Shown here: piece by piece, positions 1 through 7,967 of the stretch
Layout: the number at the start of each line of letters is the position of its first letter
Numbering within the stretch: position 1 is the stretch's first letter
NCBI RefSeq assembly: GCF_004683965.1
Contig: NZ_CP038436.1
Coordinates: forward strand, 992,001-1,056,000
Origin: Nocardioides seonyuensis
GTDB lineage: Bacteria > Actinomycetota > Actinomycetes > Propionibacteriales > Nocardioidaceae
DNA: 64,000 nucleotides
Reading direction: 5' to 3'
Notes under the pieces: generated by a model
Databases searched by the model: none
What the model was told of the DNA's origin: nothing
Seen by the model: only the letters and a program-made list of their open reading frames with translations
Translations under genes and position numbers: made by a program

Positions 1-336
1 GAGGTACATGCGGGCGAAGTCGCCGTCGGCACTCGCCGGTCGGGCGACGAAGGCGTCGGTGCCGTGCTGGGTGGGCATGCCGGCCACGTCGACGTTGTCC
101 TTGAGGAACGTCGGGACCCCGGAGAAGAACCCGCCGCGTGGGTGGGCGGCCTCCTCGCGGGCCCGGTCGAAGGCGCGGTGGGCGATGGCGCCGAGCTTCT
201 CGTCGACCGCGTCGGCACGCGCGATCGCCGCCTCGACGACGTCGGCCACCGAGAGCCCGTCGCGGTAGGCATCGTGGAGGCCGACGGCGTCGAGCTCGGC
301 GAGGGCGTCTTCGGCGAATGCGTGCACACGGGTCAT
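1..336 (-). CDS. Amidase signature family protein, N-terminal part
   Basis: The reading frame runs off the left edge, so only the first 112 residues are present. Translation of the minus strand shows a helical N-terminus followed by the glycine-rich FFSGVPTFLKDNVDVAGMPT stretch (about residues 70-90). The lysine in LKDN is the first member of the Ser-cisSer-Lys triad of the amidase signature family, which hydrolyses amide bonds. The Ser residues lie outside the window, so activity and substrate cannot be judged. The ATG at 336 is preceded seven bases upstream by TAGATT, a good -10 for a leaderless start. The gene is divergent from the small membrane gene at 459. It could be a general amidase, a 6-aminohexanoate hydrolase-like enzyme or a GatA paralogue. 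Confidence 0.85.
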   Translation of the reverse strand, partial: MTRVHAFAEDALAELDAVGLHDAYRDGLSVADVVEAAIARADAVDEKLGAIAHRAFDRAREEAAHPRGGFFSGVPTFLKDNVDVAGMPTQHGTDAFVARPASADGDFARMYL

Positions 337-343
337 GGGCGTG

Positions 344-349
344 AATCTA
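344..349 (-). promoter_or_regulatory. -10 hexamer of leaderless amidase gene
   Basis: TAGATT on the minus strand lies 7 bases before the ATG at 336, with no purine-rich ribosome site between. No convincing -35 is seen. Confidence 0.4.
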
Positions 350-458
350 GGGCCCGGGATCGGCAGCGACCTCGCGGCACGCAGAGGGGTCGAACAACGA
401 CTCGCTCCGTGGCCTACGATCCCTTCGCCCGCTACCCGAAACCTCTGGGAGACACTGG

Positions 459-830
459 ATGGACGAGCCACAGGGCCGCCTGCTGCTCGCCGCGACGTTG
501 GGGGCGGCGCTCACCGCACTGTTCCTCGTCGGCGCCCTGCTCGTCGCCGAGATCGGCGGGGACGACGTCCAGGTCGCCGGCGCCTTCGTGCTTGCGATGT
601 TCGCGCTGCTGCTCGCGATGGCGACCCTGATCGGATTCGTTCGCTACCTCGACGGAGACGGACCCGAAGGACGGCCGGTCGTGCGCGCCGGCATGGGTGT
701 CCTCGCAGTGGTCGGCCTGGTTCTCACGGCGTGGCTCGTCTGGCAGATCGGCTGGCCGCACAGCGCGGCCGCCGTCATCACGCTGGTGCCCGTCGTGGTG
801 ATGGTCCGCGACGTCCTCTCGACCACCTGA
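459..830 (+). CDS. Small four-helix membrane protein, unknown function
   Basis: A 123-residue protein that I do not recognise. It has four hydrophobic stretches at about residues 8-30, 39-62, 77-97 and 100-117. They are separated by short charged loops, including an acidic one (DGDGPEG, near 65-71), and there are no catalytic-looking motifs or cysteines. The ATG at 459 has a weak GGGAGA site 8-13 bases upstream. It stands alone between the divergent amidase and the convergent glycosylase gene. Its integral membrane character is clear from the sequence, but no role can be proposed. Confidence 0.7.
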   Translation: MDEPQGRLLLAATLGAALTALFLVGALLVAEIGGDDVQVAGAFVLAMFALLLAMATLIGFVRYLDGDGPEGRPVVRAGMGVLAVVGLVLTAWLVWQIGWPHSAAAVITLVPVVVMVRDVLSTT

Positions 831-856
831 GCTCCCTGCTCCGGGCGGGACGGCGC

Positions 857-1447
857 TCAGCGCGGTAGGGAGGCGCAGCCACGACGGTGGCAACCCACCA
901 GGTGGTCGTCGATGATCCCGACCGCCTGCATCAGCGCATGCATCGTGGTCGGTCCGACGTGTGCGAAGCCGGCCTCCTTCAGCGCCTTGCTCAGCGCCGT
1001 GCTCTCGACGGTGGAGGCGACCTGCTCGCTGGTGCCCCGCGGTGCCGGAGACTCGGCGGGGCGGAACGACCAGAGCAGGTCGACCAGGCCGCCGCGCTCG
1101 CGCAGCGCGACCGTGGCGCGCGCGTTGGCCACGGCCGCCTCGATCTTGCGGCGGTTGCGCACGATGCGCGTCTCCGCCATCAGGCGCTCGATGTCGTGGA
1201 CGTCGTACGACGCCACGGTGTCGGCGTCGAAGCCCGCGAAGACCTCGCGGAACGCGGGACGCTTGTTGAGGATCGTCAACCACGACAGCCCGGACTGGAA
1301 CGCCTCGAGCGTCAGGCGCTCGAGATGGGCCGCCTCTCCCTCGACCGGCATCCCCCACTCCTCGTCGTGGTAGGCCATGTTGACGGGGTCGCCGGCCGCC
1401 CACGGGCAGCGTGCGAGGCCGTCCTCGCCGATCACTGGCTGGGTCAT
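857..1447 (-). CDS. tag: DNA-3-methyladenine glycosylase I
   Basis: Base-excision repair enzyme that removes 3-methyladenine from alkylated DNA. The 196-residue protein has the family hallmarks: RCPWA near residue 13, YHDEEWG at 26-32, the LEAFQSGLSWLTIL helix at 47-60, and a C-terminal GCHRRGC segment that fits the Zn-binding end of Tag (Zn snap Cys/His at both termini). The frame stays open far upstream, but similarity starts at MTQP. The ATG at 1447 has GAGG nine bases upstream, better than the in-frame ATG at 1456, which abuts it. It is convergent with the membrane gene at 459. The pirin gene is transcribed toward it with a 44-base gap, so the two could be co-transcribed. Confidence 0.93.
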   Translation of the reverse strand: MTQPVIGEDGLARCPWAAGDPVNMAYHDEEWGMPVEGEAAHLERLTLEAFQSGLSWLTILNKRPAFREVFAGFDADTVASYDVHDIERLMAETRIVRNRRKIEAAVANARATVALRERGGLVDLLWSFRPAESPAPRGTSEQVASTVESTALSKALKEAGFAHVGPTTMHALMQAVGIIDDHLVGCHRRGCASLPR

Positions 1448-1491
1448 GCGCGTCATCCTCGCGCACGACGGTGACACTCGACGGTCCTGCC

Positions 1492-2487
1492 TCAGCGCCT
1501 GAGCTTGAGCCTGACGTTGGGGAGGGCCGGAGCCGGGATGGGGGGCAGCGGCTGGTCGGCCACGACGCCGAACCTGCCGTCGGACACCTCGCGGCTGTCG
1601 GACACGATCTCGCCGTCGCGGGTGATCTGGTCCTGCCACTCGGCGCGGTAGCCGACGATCTCCTCGTGGCTGCGGCCGACGAAGTTCCACCACATGACGA
1701 TCTCCTCGCCGAAGGGCGGGCCGCCCACCAGGACCAGCCGGGCCTCCTCGCCGGCCGCCACCTCGATCACGGAGCGTCCGGGCGCGAGGTAGGCGAGCTC
1801 GCCCGGCTTGAGCTCCTCGCCGTCGACGCTGATGAGGCCGACGTCGAGCAGGACGCCGTGCTCGAAGGAGTCGTCGACATCGACCGTCAGGGACCCGCCC
1901 GTGGCGAGCATGATCTCCGCGCCCAGGAGCGGCGAGTGGGTCGGCACCGGGGACGTCGACCCCAGGGCCGAACCGAGGAACACCCGTGCCTCCCAGCGGG
2001 GTCCACGCACCGCGGGCGGCACGTAGTGGTCGAACGTCGGGGGCGTGTGCCGGCTCGCGTCAGGGAGCGCCACCCAGAGCTGGACCCCGTGCAGGACGGA
2101 GGTCGACGGCGGGGACACCTCGGAGTGGCTGATGCCCCGGCCACCCGTCATCAGGTTGAGCTCGCCGGGACGCACCATCGCGTGGTTGCCGGCGGAGTCG
2201 CGGTGCTCGACCTCACCCTCGAAGAGCCAGCTCACCGTCTGCAGGCCCGTGTGCGGGTGGGGCGCCACGCTCATGCCCCCGGTCTCCTCGACGTCGTCCG
2301 GGCCGTAGTGGTCGATGAAGCACCAGGCACCGATCAGCGACCGGGAGCGCTGCGGCAGCGTGCGTCGTACGTGCATCGCCCGCGGGCCCCCCAACGGGAC
2401 CTCGCGGGGAGTCATCACCTGGACCCCGCGCGGCTCGTCACCGGAGGACAGGGTGACCTCGTCGGGGCGACGGTCGGGGTTGGTCAT
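1492..2487 (-). CDS. Pirin family protein
   Basis: A 331-residue bicupin of the pirin family. The N-terminal cupin carries the metal-site motif APHPHTGLQTV (His77, His79) and GEVEHRD near 91-97. A second histidine pair sits in GGRGISHSE. The C-terminal region ends in FGEEIVMWWNFVGRS, typical of the family. Pirins bind Fe, act as quercetinases in some bacteria, and act as redox-linked regulators in others. Which applies here cannot be read from sequence. It is divergent from the Old Yellow Enzyme gene across 141 bases, so the two redox-related genes may share a control region. Confidence 0.9.
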   Translation of the reverse strand: MTNPDRRPDEVTLSSGDEPRGVQVMTPREVPLGGPRAMHVRRTLPQRSRSLIGAWCFIDHYGPDDVEETGGMSVAPHPHTGLQTVSWLFEGEVEHRDSAGNHAMVRPGELNLMTGGRGISHSEVSPPSTSVLHGVQLWVALPDASRHTPPTFDHYVPPAVRGPRWEARVFLGSALGSTSPVPTHSPLLGAEIMLATGGSLTVDVDDSFEHGVLLDVGLISVDGEELKPGELAYLAPGRSVIEVAAGEEARLVLVGGPPFGEEIVMWWNFVGRSHEEIVGYRAEWQDQITRDGEIVSDSREVSDGRFGVVADQPLPPIPAPALPNVRLKLRR

Positions 2488-2628
2488 CAGCTCAGCTGCC
2501 TCGGCTCCGGACTGGAGAGGGTTCGTCCTTGGATAGTAGGCCGCCGCTCAACCGGGTGCGCCGACGGATGCGACGATCCCGGCCTGCTGGCAGGAATAGC
2601 ACCCTCCCCCGCACGGTTGCGGCCAGGC

Positions 2629-3716
2629 GTGACCTCTCTCTTCGAGCCCCTGGCCCTCGGCGCGGTCAAGACCGCCAACCGCGTCTTCATGGCGCCTCTC
2701 ACCCGGATGCGTGCGACCGTCCCCGGAGACGTCCCCAACGACCTGATGCGGGACTACTACGTCCAGCGGGCCAGCGCCGGCCTGATCGTCTCCGAGGGCA
2801 CGCAGATCAGCCCGGAGGGCAAGGGCTACATGGACACCCCCGGCATCCACAGCGAGGAGCAGGTCGCAGGCTGGCGCCGGATCACCGACGCCGTGCACGA
2901 CGCCGGCGGGCTGATCGCCGCCCAGCTGTGGCACGTGGGGCGGGTGTCGCACGAGTCGTTCCACGGTGGTGACCTGCCGGTCTCGGCGAGCGCGGTGTCG
3001 TACCGCAACCGGACGAGCGTGCGCGGTGAGGACGGCCGACCCACTCGCGTCGACTGCCCCACCCCCGCGCACTCGACACCGACGAGGTCGCACGAGTCGT
3101 CGAGGACTACCGCAGGGCCACGGTCAACGCCCGCGAGGCCGGCTTCGACCTCGTCGAGATCCACGGCGCCCACGGCTACCTGCTGCACCAGTTCCTCGCA
3201 GCCGACAGCAACCAGCGCACCGACCTGTACGGCGGCCCCCGCGAGAACCGCGCCCGGCTGATGCTCGAGGTCGTCGACGCGGTGGTCGACGAGTGGTCGC
3301 CTGACCGCGTCGGCATCAGGATCTCCCCCATCGGTCGCTTCAACGGCCTCGAGGACCCCGAGGGCGAGCAGGCTGGGCTCTACGTCGCCCGCGAGCTCGC
3401 CGGCCGCGACCTGGCCTTCCTGCACCTCTCGGAGCCCGACTGGGCGGGCGGCCCCGCGCTCGACGACGACTTCCGGGCGGCGCTGCGCGAGGCCCACCCC
3501 GGTCCGATCGTCGGCGCCGGCAGCTACGACCTGGACAAGGCCAGGCGCCTGCTCGACGCGGGGTTCATCGACGCGGCAGCCTTCGGCCGTTCCTTCATCG
3601 CCAACCCCGACCTGCCGCGTCGGCTCGAGAAGAACCTGCCCCTCAACGAGCCCGTGCCGGACACCTTCTACGGCGGCGACGCCGAGGGCTACACCGACTA
3701 CGCCAGCATCGACTGA
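2629..3716 (+). pseudogene. Old Yellow Enzyme (NADH:flavin oxidoreductase), frameshifted
   Basis: Two frames together encode a complete FMN-dependent ene-reductase of the NemA/OYE type, about 362 residues. The first frame starts with GTG at 2629 and gives VTSLFEPLALG, MAPLTRMRA and the substrate-site QLWHVGRVSH. The second frame picks up at ALDTDEVARVV and continues with EIHGAHGYLLHQFL, YGG and AAFGRSFIANPDLP to the stop at 3714-3716. The break falls in the C-rich run at 3057-3066. One extra C would restore CPTPRALDTDE and a normal length. This is either a real inactivating deletion or a homopolymer sequencing error. Everything downstream of the break is intact and free of other lesions, which favours a very recent event or an error. 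Confidence 0.85.
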
Positions 3717-3738
3717 CGGGCGCTCGATCTTGCCGCCG

Positions 3739-4482
3739 TCACACGGGGTCGATGACGTGGCGCAGGTATCGCATGGGGTGCTCGAGGTAGCGCCGCCAGT
3801 GGGCGACGAGCTCGAGCTCTTCCCAGACAGCCTCACGGACGCCCCACGGCCCGATCTCGAGGATCCGCGCCCCGGGCAGGGCTGCCAGCAGCGGTGAGTG
3901 GGTGGCGCAGAGCACCTGCGCCCCGGCCGCAGCCAGGTCGTGGAGCGTCCCGACCAGGGCGATCTGGGCGCTGAACGACAGCGCTGCCTCCGGCTCGTCG
4001 AGGCAGTAGAGGCCGGGAGAGTCGAAGCGCGTGCGCAGGACCTCCAGGAACGACTCGCCGTGGCTCATCTCGTGGAACTGCGGGTCATTCTCGGTGCTGA
4101 ACGACTCCTGCCGGGTGAAGTAGCCGTGCATGGTCTCGGCGCGCAGGAAGAACCCCCACCGGGGCGCGCCCGGCGATCGTTCCAGCCTGATCCACCCGTG
4201 CAGCGGCGACTCCGTGGCGCGGGTGCCCTCCTGCACGTTGCGGGTGCCACCCTCGGCAGCAAGGCCGAACGCCATCGCGACCGCCTCCACGAGGGTCGAC
4301 TTCCCGCTGCCGTTCTCCCCGACCAGGAGGGTGACTCCCGGGGCGAGCTCGAGCCCCTCGTCCAGCACCTGGGCGACCGCCGGGACGGACGCCGGCCAGG
4401 CTCGGCGATCCTCTGGTGCGGACTCGTCGGCGACCACGCGACGTACCGGCCGGCGATCGCGCAACCACCTGTCGGACGTCAT
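3739..4482 (-). CDS. AAA family ATPase (COG3910-like)
   Basis: A 247-residue stand-alone ABC-type ATPase of unknown cellular role. It shows Walker A GENGSGKST at about residues 55-63, Walker B LYCLDEPEAAL and a switch histidine in ATHSPLL. There is no membrane domain and no dimerisation arm. The frame is open 20 codons further up, but MTSDRW at 4482 is preferred because TAGCGT lies eight bases upstream and fits a leaderless promoter. It is convergent with the reductase gene. Such predicted ATPases are common as singletons in actinobacteria and no partner gene is adjacent, so no function is assigned beyond ATP binding. Confidence 0.85.
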   Translation of the reverse strand: MTSDRWLRDRRPVRRVVADESAPEDRRAWPASVPAVAQVLDEGLELAPGVTLLVGENGSGKSTLVEAVAMAFGLAAEGGTRNVQEGTRATESPLHGWIRLERSPGAPRWGFFLRAETMHGYFTRQESFSTENDPQFHEMSHGESFLEVLRTRFDSPGLYCLDEPEAALSFSAQIALVGTLHDLAAAGAQVLCATHSPLLAALPGARILEIGPWGVREAVWEELELVAHWRRYLEHPMRYLRHVIDPV

Positions 4483-4490
4483 GGGACGCG

Positions 4491-4496
4491 ACGCTA
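4491..4496 (-). promoter_or_regulatory. -10 hexamer of leaderless AAA ATPase gene
   Basis: TAGCGT on the minus strand lies 8 bases before the ATG at 4482. It supports that start over the upstream in-frame ATG. Confidence 0.4.
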
Positions 4497-4563
4497 CAGC
4501 CGGACAGCGGCGTGCTCGTGGCCCCGGCTGACCGGGGATCACTGGAGCGGGGGCAGGCCTTCC

Positions 4564-5790
4564 TCAGCCGACGTCCGCGAGGGAGCGGGTGACCGTGGAG
4601 TGGCGCCACCACAGGAGGTAGCCGCAGGTCACCATCGCGAGCGCGGTGAGCGCGAAGCCCAGCACCGACGTGCCGGCGTACGGCGTGATGGCGAACGCCG
4701 CGATCGCGTTGAAGGAGAGCGTCACGAAGGTCGCGCCCGACATGACGGCACCTCGTCGGCGGGGCAGCAGGTCCAGCATCATCAGCTGGATGTTCGGGTA
4801 GGCAAGGCCGTTGCCCAGGGCCAGGACAGTCACGCCGAGCAGCGGCCACGGCATCGAGGCGCCCCACGGGGTCAGCGCAGTCGCCACCCCGAGCGCCCCG
4901 CCGGCGATGGCCAGGCCGAAGCCGATGCCGATGAGTCGGTGCGGATCGACCACGCCGGCGGTCCGGCCGCTGATGGTGGAGCCGATCATCATCGCCCCGA
5001 TCATCGGGACGAAGAGCTTCCAGTAGTCGAGCTCACCCATCCCCAGGACGTCGCCCACGAAGATCGCAGCGCCGCCGATGTAGAGGAACTGCGCGGCGAA
5101 CACGAACGTCCCGGCCCAGGCGATGCGATGGAACGCCGCCAGGCGACCGACCTCCAGCAACCCTGCGACGACCTCGCCCACCCGCAGCGGCACGCGGTCC
5201 TCCGGCGGGTGGGACTCGGGAAGCACGAGCAGCGTCGCCGCGATCAGCACGGCACCCAGCAACCCCATGAACCAGAACACCAGGGGCCACGGGCCGAGCT
5301 GGAGGAGCACGCCTCCCAGGATCGGCGCGATCGCCGGTGCCAGGCCGAAGATCACCGCGACGCGGCTCATCAGGCGCTGCGCCTCGTGGCCGTCGAAGAG
5401 GTCGCGGATCACGGTCCGGCTCACGATCGTCGACCCACCCGCCGCGACGCCCTGGACCGCCCGGCCCACCAGCAGCCAGGCGAGCGACGGCGCGAAGGCG
5501 CAGGCGATGGAGGCGAGCGCGTAGACCGCCAGCGACCCGACGATGACGGGCCGTCGACCGATCGCGTCGGAGAGCGGCCCGTGGAAGATGCTCACCGCGG
5601 CGAAGGCGAGCATGTAGGTCGTGACGACGAGCTGCATCTCGCCGGACCCCACGGAGAAGTCGCGCTCCATCGAGTCGAAGGCCGGGAAGGGCGTGTCGAT
5701 GCTGAACGGCCCGATCATTGCGAGCATCGCCAGGACGACCGGGATCCCGACCAGTGCCCGGCGCGAGCTGCGGTCGAGGTCGGTCGTCAC
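4564..5790 (-). CDS. Bcr/CflA-type MFS multidrug exporter
   Basis: A 408-residue, 12-helix major facilitator. The cytoplasmic loop between helices 2 and 3 has the conserved GPLSDAIGRRPV. The helix-4 region carries GRAVQGVAAGGSTIVSRTVIRDLF, the drug:H+ antiporter-1 signature with the RD pair typical of Bcr/CflA proteins. It most likely exports small drugs or metabolites from the inner membrane by proton antiport, with the substrate unknown. The start is GTG at 5790. It lies 30 bases downstream of the hmgA stop on the same strand and could be read through from hmgA. Confidence 0.88.
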   Translation of the reverse strand: MTTDLDRSSRRALVGIPVVLAMLAMIGPFSIDTPFPAFDSMERDFSVGSGEMQLVVTTYMLAFAAVSIFHGPLSDAIGRRPVIVGSLAVYALASIACAFAPSLAWLLVGRAVQGVAAGGSTIVSRTVIRDLFDGHEAQRLMSRVAVIFGLAPAIAPILGGVLLQLGPWPLVFWFMGLLGAVLIAATLLVLPESHPPEDRVPLRVGEVVAGLLEVGRLAAFHRIAWAGTFVFAAQFLYIGGAAIFVGDVLGMGELDYWKLFVPMIGAMMIGSTISGRTAGVVDPHRLIGIGFGLAIAGGALGVATALTPWGASMPWPLLGVTVLALGNGLAYPNIQLMMLDLLPRRRGAVMSGATFVTLSFNAIAAFAITPYAGTSVLGFALTALAMVTCGYLLWWRHSTVTRSLADVG

Positions 5791-5820
5791 GAGCGCAGTC
5801 TGCTCTCCACTGGCCGCGGA

Positions 5821-7053
5821 TCAGGAATTGCTGAACACCGCCGGGCCGCCGTCGTCACCGGGGGCGTCGGGGCCACGGCCGGCCCACGACCAGGCGTAGG
5901 ACGGGTCCTCGACCGCGAGACCACCCTCACCGAGCTCGAGCGGGGCGAAGGTGTCGACCATGACGGCCGACTCGGCGAAGTAGTCCACCCCGAGCGAGGC
6001 CTCGATCGCGCTGGGCTGCGGGCCGTGCGCGTGGCCGCCGGGGTGCAGGCTGATCGACCCGATGCCGATGCCGGAGCCCTTGCGGGCCTCGTAGTCGCCG
6101 CCGACGTAGAACATGACCTCGTCGGAGTCGACGTTGGAGTGGTAATAGGGGACCGGGATGGCGAGCTCGTGGTAGTCGACCTTGCGCGGCAGGAAGTTGC
6201 ACACCACGAAGTTGTGGCCCTCGAAGACCTGGTGGACCGGCGGCGGCTGGTGCACCTTGCCGGTGATCGGCATGTAGTCCTCGATGTTGAAGGTGTAGGG
6301 GTAGAGGCACCCGTCCCACCCGACCACGTCGAACGGGTGCGTGGCGTAGGTCAGGCGGGTGCCCACGACACCGGCGCTGGTGCGGTGCTTGACCAGCACG
6401 TCGACGTCCTGGCCGTCGACCACGTGGGTCTGTGTCGGGCCGTGCAGGTCGCGCTCGCAGTAGGGCGCGTGCTCGAGGAGCTGCCCGAACCTCGAGAGGT
6501 AGCGCTTCGGGGGATGGATGTGGGAGTTGGCCTCGATGGCGTAGAGGCGGCTCGGCTCGGCGGGCACCCAGCGGTGGTCGGTCGAGCGGGGTACGACGAC
6601 GTAGTCACCGGCCCGGTAGGCGATCACTCCGAAGACCGTCTCGACCGTCCCCGAGCCGGCCTCCACGAACACGCACTCGTCACCGATCGCGTTGCGGTAG
6701 ATCGGCGAGGGCTCCGTCCCGGTGCGGACGTAGCTGATGCGCACGTCGTTGTTGCCCAGGACCAGCCGGCGACCCTCCACCGGGCACGCTCCGGCGCCTT
6801 CTCCGGTGAAGAGGTCCTGCAGCCGGAGGTGCCGCGGCTTGAGCGGGTGGTTGGGCGTGCGGCTCTGGTCGGGCAGGGCCCACACCTGGCTGTCGGTGAT
6901 CGCGCTCGGGACGCCGCGGTGGTAGAGCAGGGAGGAGTCGGAGGAGAACCCCTCCTCCCCCATCAGCTCCTCCCGGAGGAGGTCACCGCCCTCGGTGCGC
7001 AGCTGGGTGTGGCGCTGCCTCGGCAACGCTCCGACGGCTCGGTAGTAAGGCAT
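5821..7053 (-). CDS. hmgA: Homogentisate 1,2-dioxygenase
   Basis: Opens the aromatic ring of homogentisate to maleylacetoacetate, the committed step of tyrosine/phenylalanine breakdown. The protein has 409 residues from MPYYRAVG. The upstream extension of the frame is non-homologous, and GGAG sits four bases before the ATG at 7053. Family stretches seen include HPFDVVGWDG, YPYTFNIEDYMP, VHQVFEG, VDYHELAIPVPYYHSNVDSD and SLHPGGHAHGPQP, which carry the His/Glu Fe(II) ligands. It is divergent from the 7119 gene and fahA, which should process its product. The 65-base divergent region contains a large dyad that could be an operator. Confidence 0.95.
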   Translation of the reverse strand: MPYYRAVGALPRQRHTQLRTEGGDLLREELMGEEGFSSDSSLLYHRGVPSAITDSQVWALPDQSRTPNHPLKPRHLRLQDLFTGEGAGACPVEGRRLVLGNNDVRISYVRTGTEPSPIYRNAIGDECVFVEAGSGTVETVFGVIAYRAGDYVVVPRSTDHRWVPAEPSRLYAIEANSHIHPPKRYLSRFGQLLEHAPYCERDLHGPTQTHVVDGQDVDVLVKHRTSAGVVGTRLTYATHPFDVVGWDGCLYPYTFNIEDYMPITGKVHQPPPVHQVFEGHNFVVCNFLPRKVDYHELAIPVPYYHSNVDSDEVMFYVGGDYEARKGSGIGIGSISLHPGGHAHGPQPSAIEASLGVDYFAESAVMVDTFAPLELGEGGLAVEDPSYAWSWAGRGPDAPGDDGGPAVFSNS

Positions 7054-7072
7054 GCGTGCGACTCCAGTGTTC

Positions 7073-7099
7073 GATAATCGGGGACGCCTGTCCGTTATC
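7073..7099. promoter_or_regulatory. Imperfect dyad between hmgA and the fahA operon
   Basis: The arms GATAA...GGAC and GTCC...TTATC face each other around position 7088, with a few unpaired bases in the left arm. The dyad occupies nearly half of the 65-base divergent intergenic region, so a regulator bound here could control both directions. No regulator gene is adjacent and no factor is proposed. Confidence 0.45.
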
Positions 7100-7106
7100 T
7101 GGTGGC

Positions 7107-7112
7107 TAGAGT
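7107..7112 (+). promoter_or_regulatory. -10 hexamer of leaderless 7119 gene
   Basis: TAGAGT lies six bases before the GTG at 7119, directly after the intergenic dyad. There is no Shine-Dalgarno. Confidence 0.45.
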
Positions 7113-7118
7113 AGACGC

Positions 7119-7967
7119 GTGAGCGCTGACACACCACCGTCCGCAGACCTCCCCCACGCTAGCCTCCCGGAGCCCTGGCGCGCCCTCGTCGACGACGCCG
7201 CGGTCTTCCCTCCTGGCAACGCGCCGCTGGACGACGCCCTCTCGGCGTTCGAGGCGCGGCAGGAGGAGTGGTTCGCCGAACTCGTCGGGTCCTTCGTGGT
7301 CCGAGACACCGACCTGGGGTCGGTTCCGGCGTCGATCCCCGTCTCGGTCGTGCTCAGCACCGGGGCCGGCGCCGTCGAGGGCGTCGTACGACAGGCCGCG
7401 AAGCGGGGGCTCAGGCTGGCCGGGCTGGAGCTGGCGCTGAACGACCTGCAGGACCTGGCCGGCAACGTGCGACGCGTCGACGCGGCCGTGCGGGCGGTCG
7501 AGGTCGACGCCCCCGTCTTCATCGAGATCCCCGGACCCGCCACGGCGGCCTGGCTCGCCGCAGCCGACGAGGTGGCGGCCTGCGACCACCGGCTCAAGCT
7601 CCGCCTGGGCAACCTCGACCACGACCTCGTCCCTGACTCGGGCACGGTCGCCGCCTGGATCGACGCGGCGCTCGACCGCGAGACCCGCTTCAAGGCCACG
7701 GCCGGCCTGCACCGCGCGGTCCGTCACGACCCCGAGGGCGGCGGGGCGCACGGCTTCCTCAACGTCATGGCCGCCACCCAGGCCCTCTGGGACGGCGGCT
7801 CCGCCGCAGAGGCCGCCCAGGTTCTCGAGCAGCGCGACGGGGCGACCCTCGCGGCCACCGACCTGTCCGCGGCCCGTCGCTGGTTCACCTCCTTCGGGTC
7901 GTGCTCGGTGACCGAGCCGCTCGATGACCTGACCGCCCTCGGCCTCCTGGAGATGCCCCAGCCATGA
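7119..7967 (+). CDS. Conserved protein of unknown function next to fahA
   Basis: A soluble 282-residue protein with no assigned function. It begins with PEPWRALVDDAAVFPPGNAPLD, then alternates hydrophobic strands (SIPVSVVLST, RLAGLELAL, APVFIEIPG, HRLKLRLGN) with helices. This pattern suggests a beta/alpha barrel. The most distinctive block is RFKATAGLHRAVRH near residue 190, followed by AHGFLNVMAAT. The GTG start is leaderless by the -10 at 7107. The stop overlaps the fahA start (ATGA), so the two are translationally coupled. The context implies a role in homogentisate catabolism. The usual isomerase between HmgA and FahA is absent here, so this is a candidate replacement, but that is inference only. 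Confidence 0.8.
   Translation: MSADTPPSADLPHASLPEPWRALVDDAAVFPPGNAPLDDALSAFEARQEEWFAELVGSFVVRDTDLGSVPASIPVSVVLSTGAGAVEGVVRQAAKRGLRLAGLELALNDLQDLAGNVRRVDAAVRAVEVDAPVFIEIPGPATAAWLAAADEVAACDHRLKLRLGNLDHDLVPDSGTVAAWIDAALDRETRFKATAGLHRAVRHDPEGGGAHGFLNVMAATQALWDGGSAAEAAQVLEQRDGATLAATDLSAARRWFTSFGSCSVTEPLDDLTALGLLEMPQP

Noticed and set aside
827..860. Terminator between the membrane gene and tag
   Set aside because: CTGAGC and GCTCAG can pair, but only as a 6-bp stem over a 22-base loop, too weak to call.
1411..7077. Very long frames at 1411-3261 and 3898-7077 on the plus strand (over 600 and 1000 codons)
   Set aside because: They run antisense to tag, pirin, the AAA ATPase, the exporter and hmgA. 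They lack family motifs and have His/Arg/Gly-rich shadow composition. Only the last part of the first (2629 onward) is real, as the reductase N-terminus.
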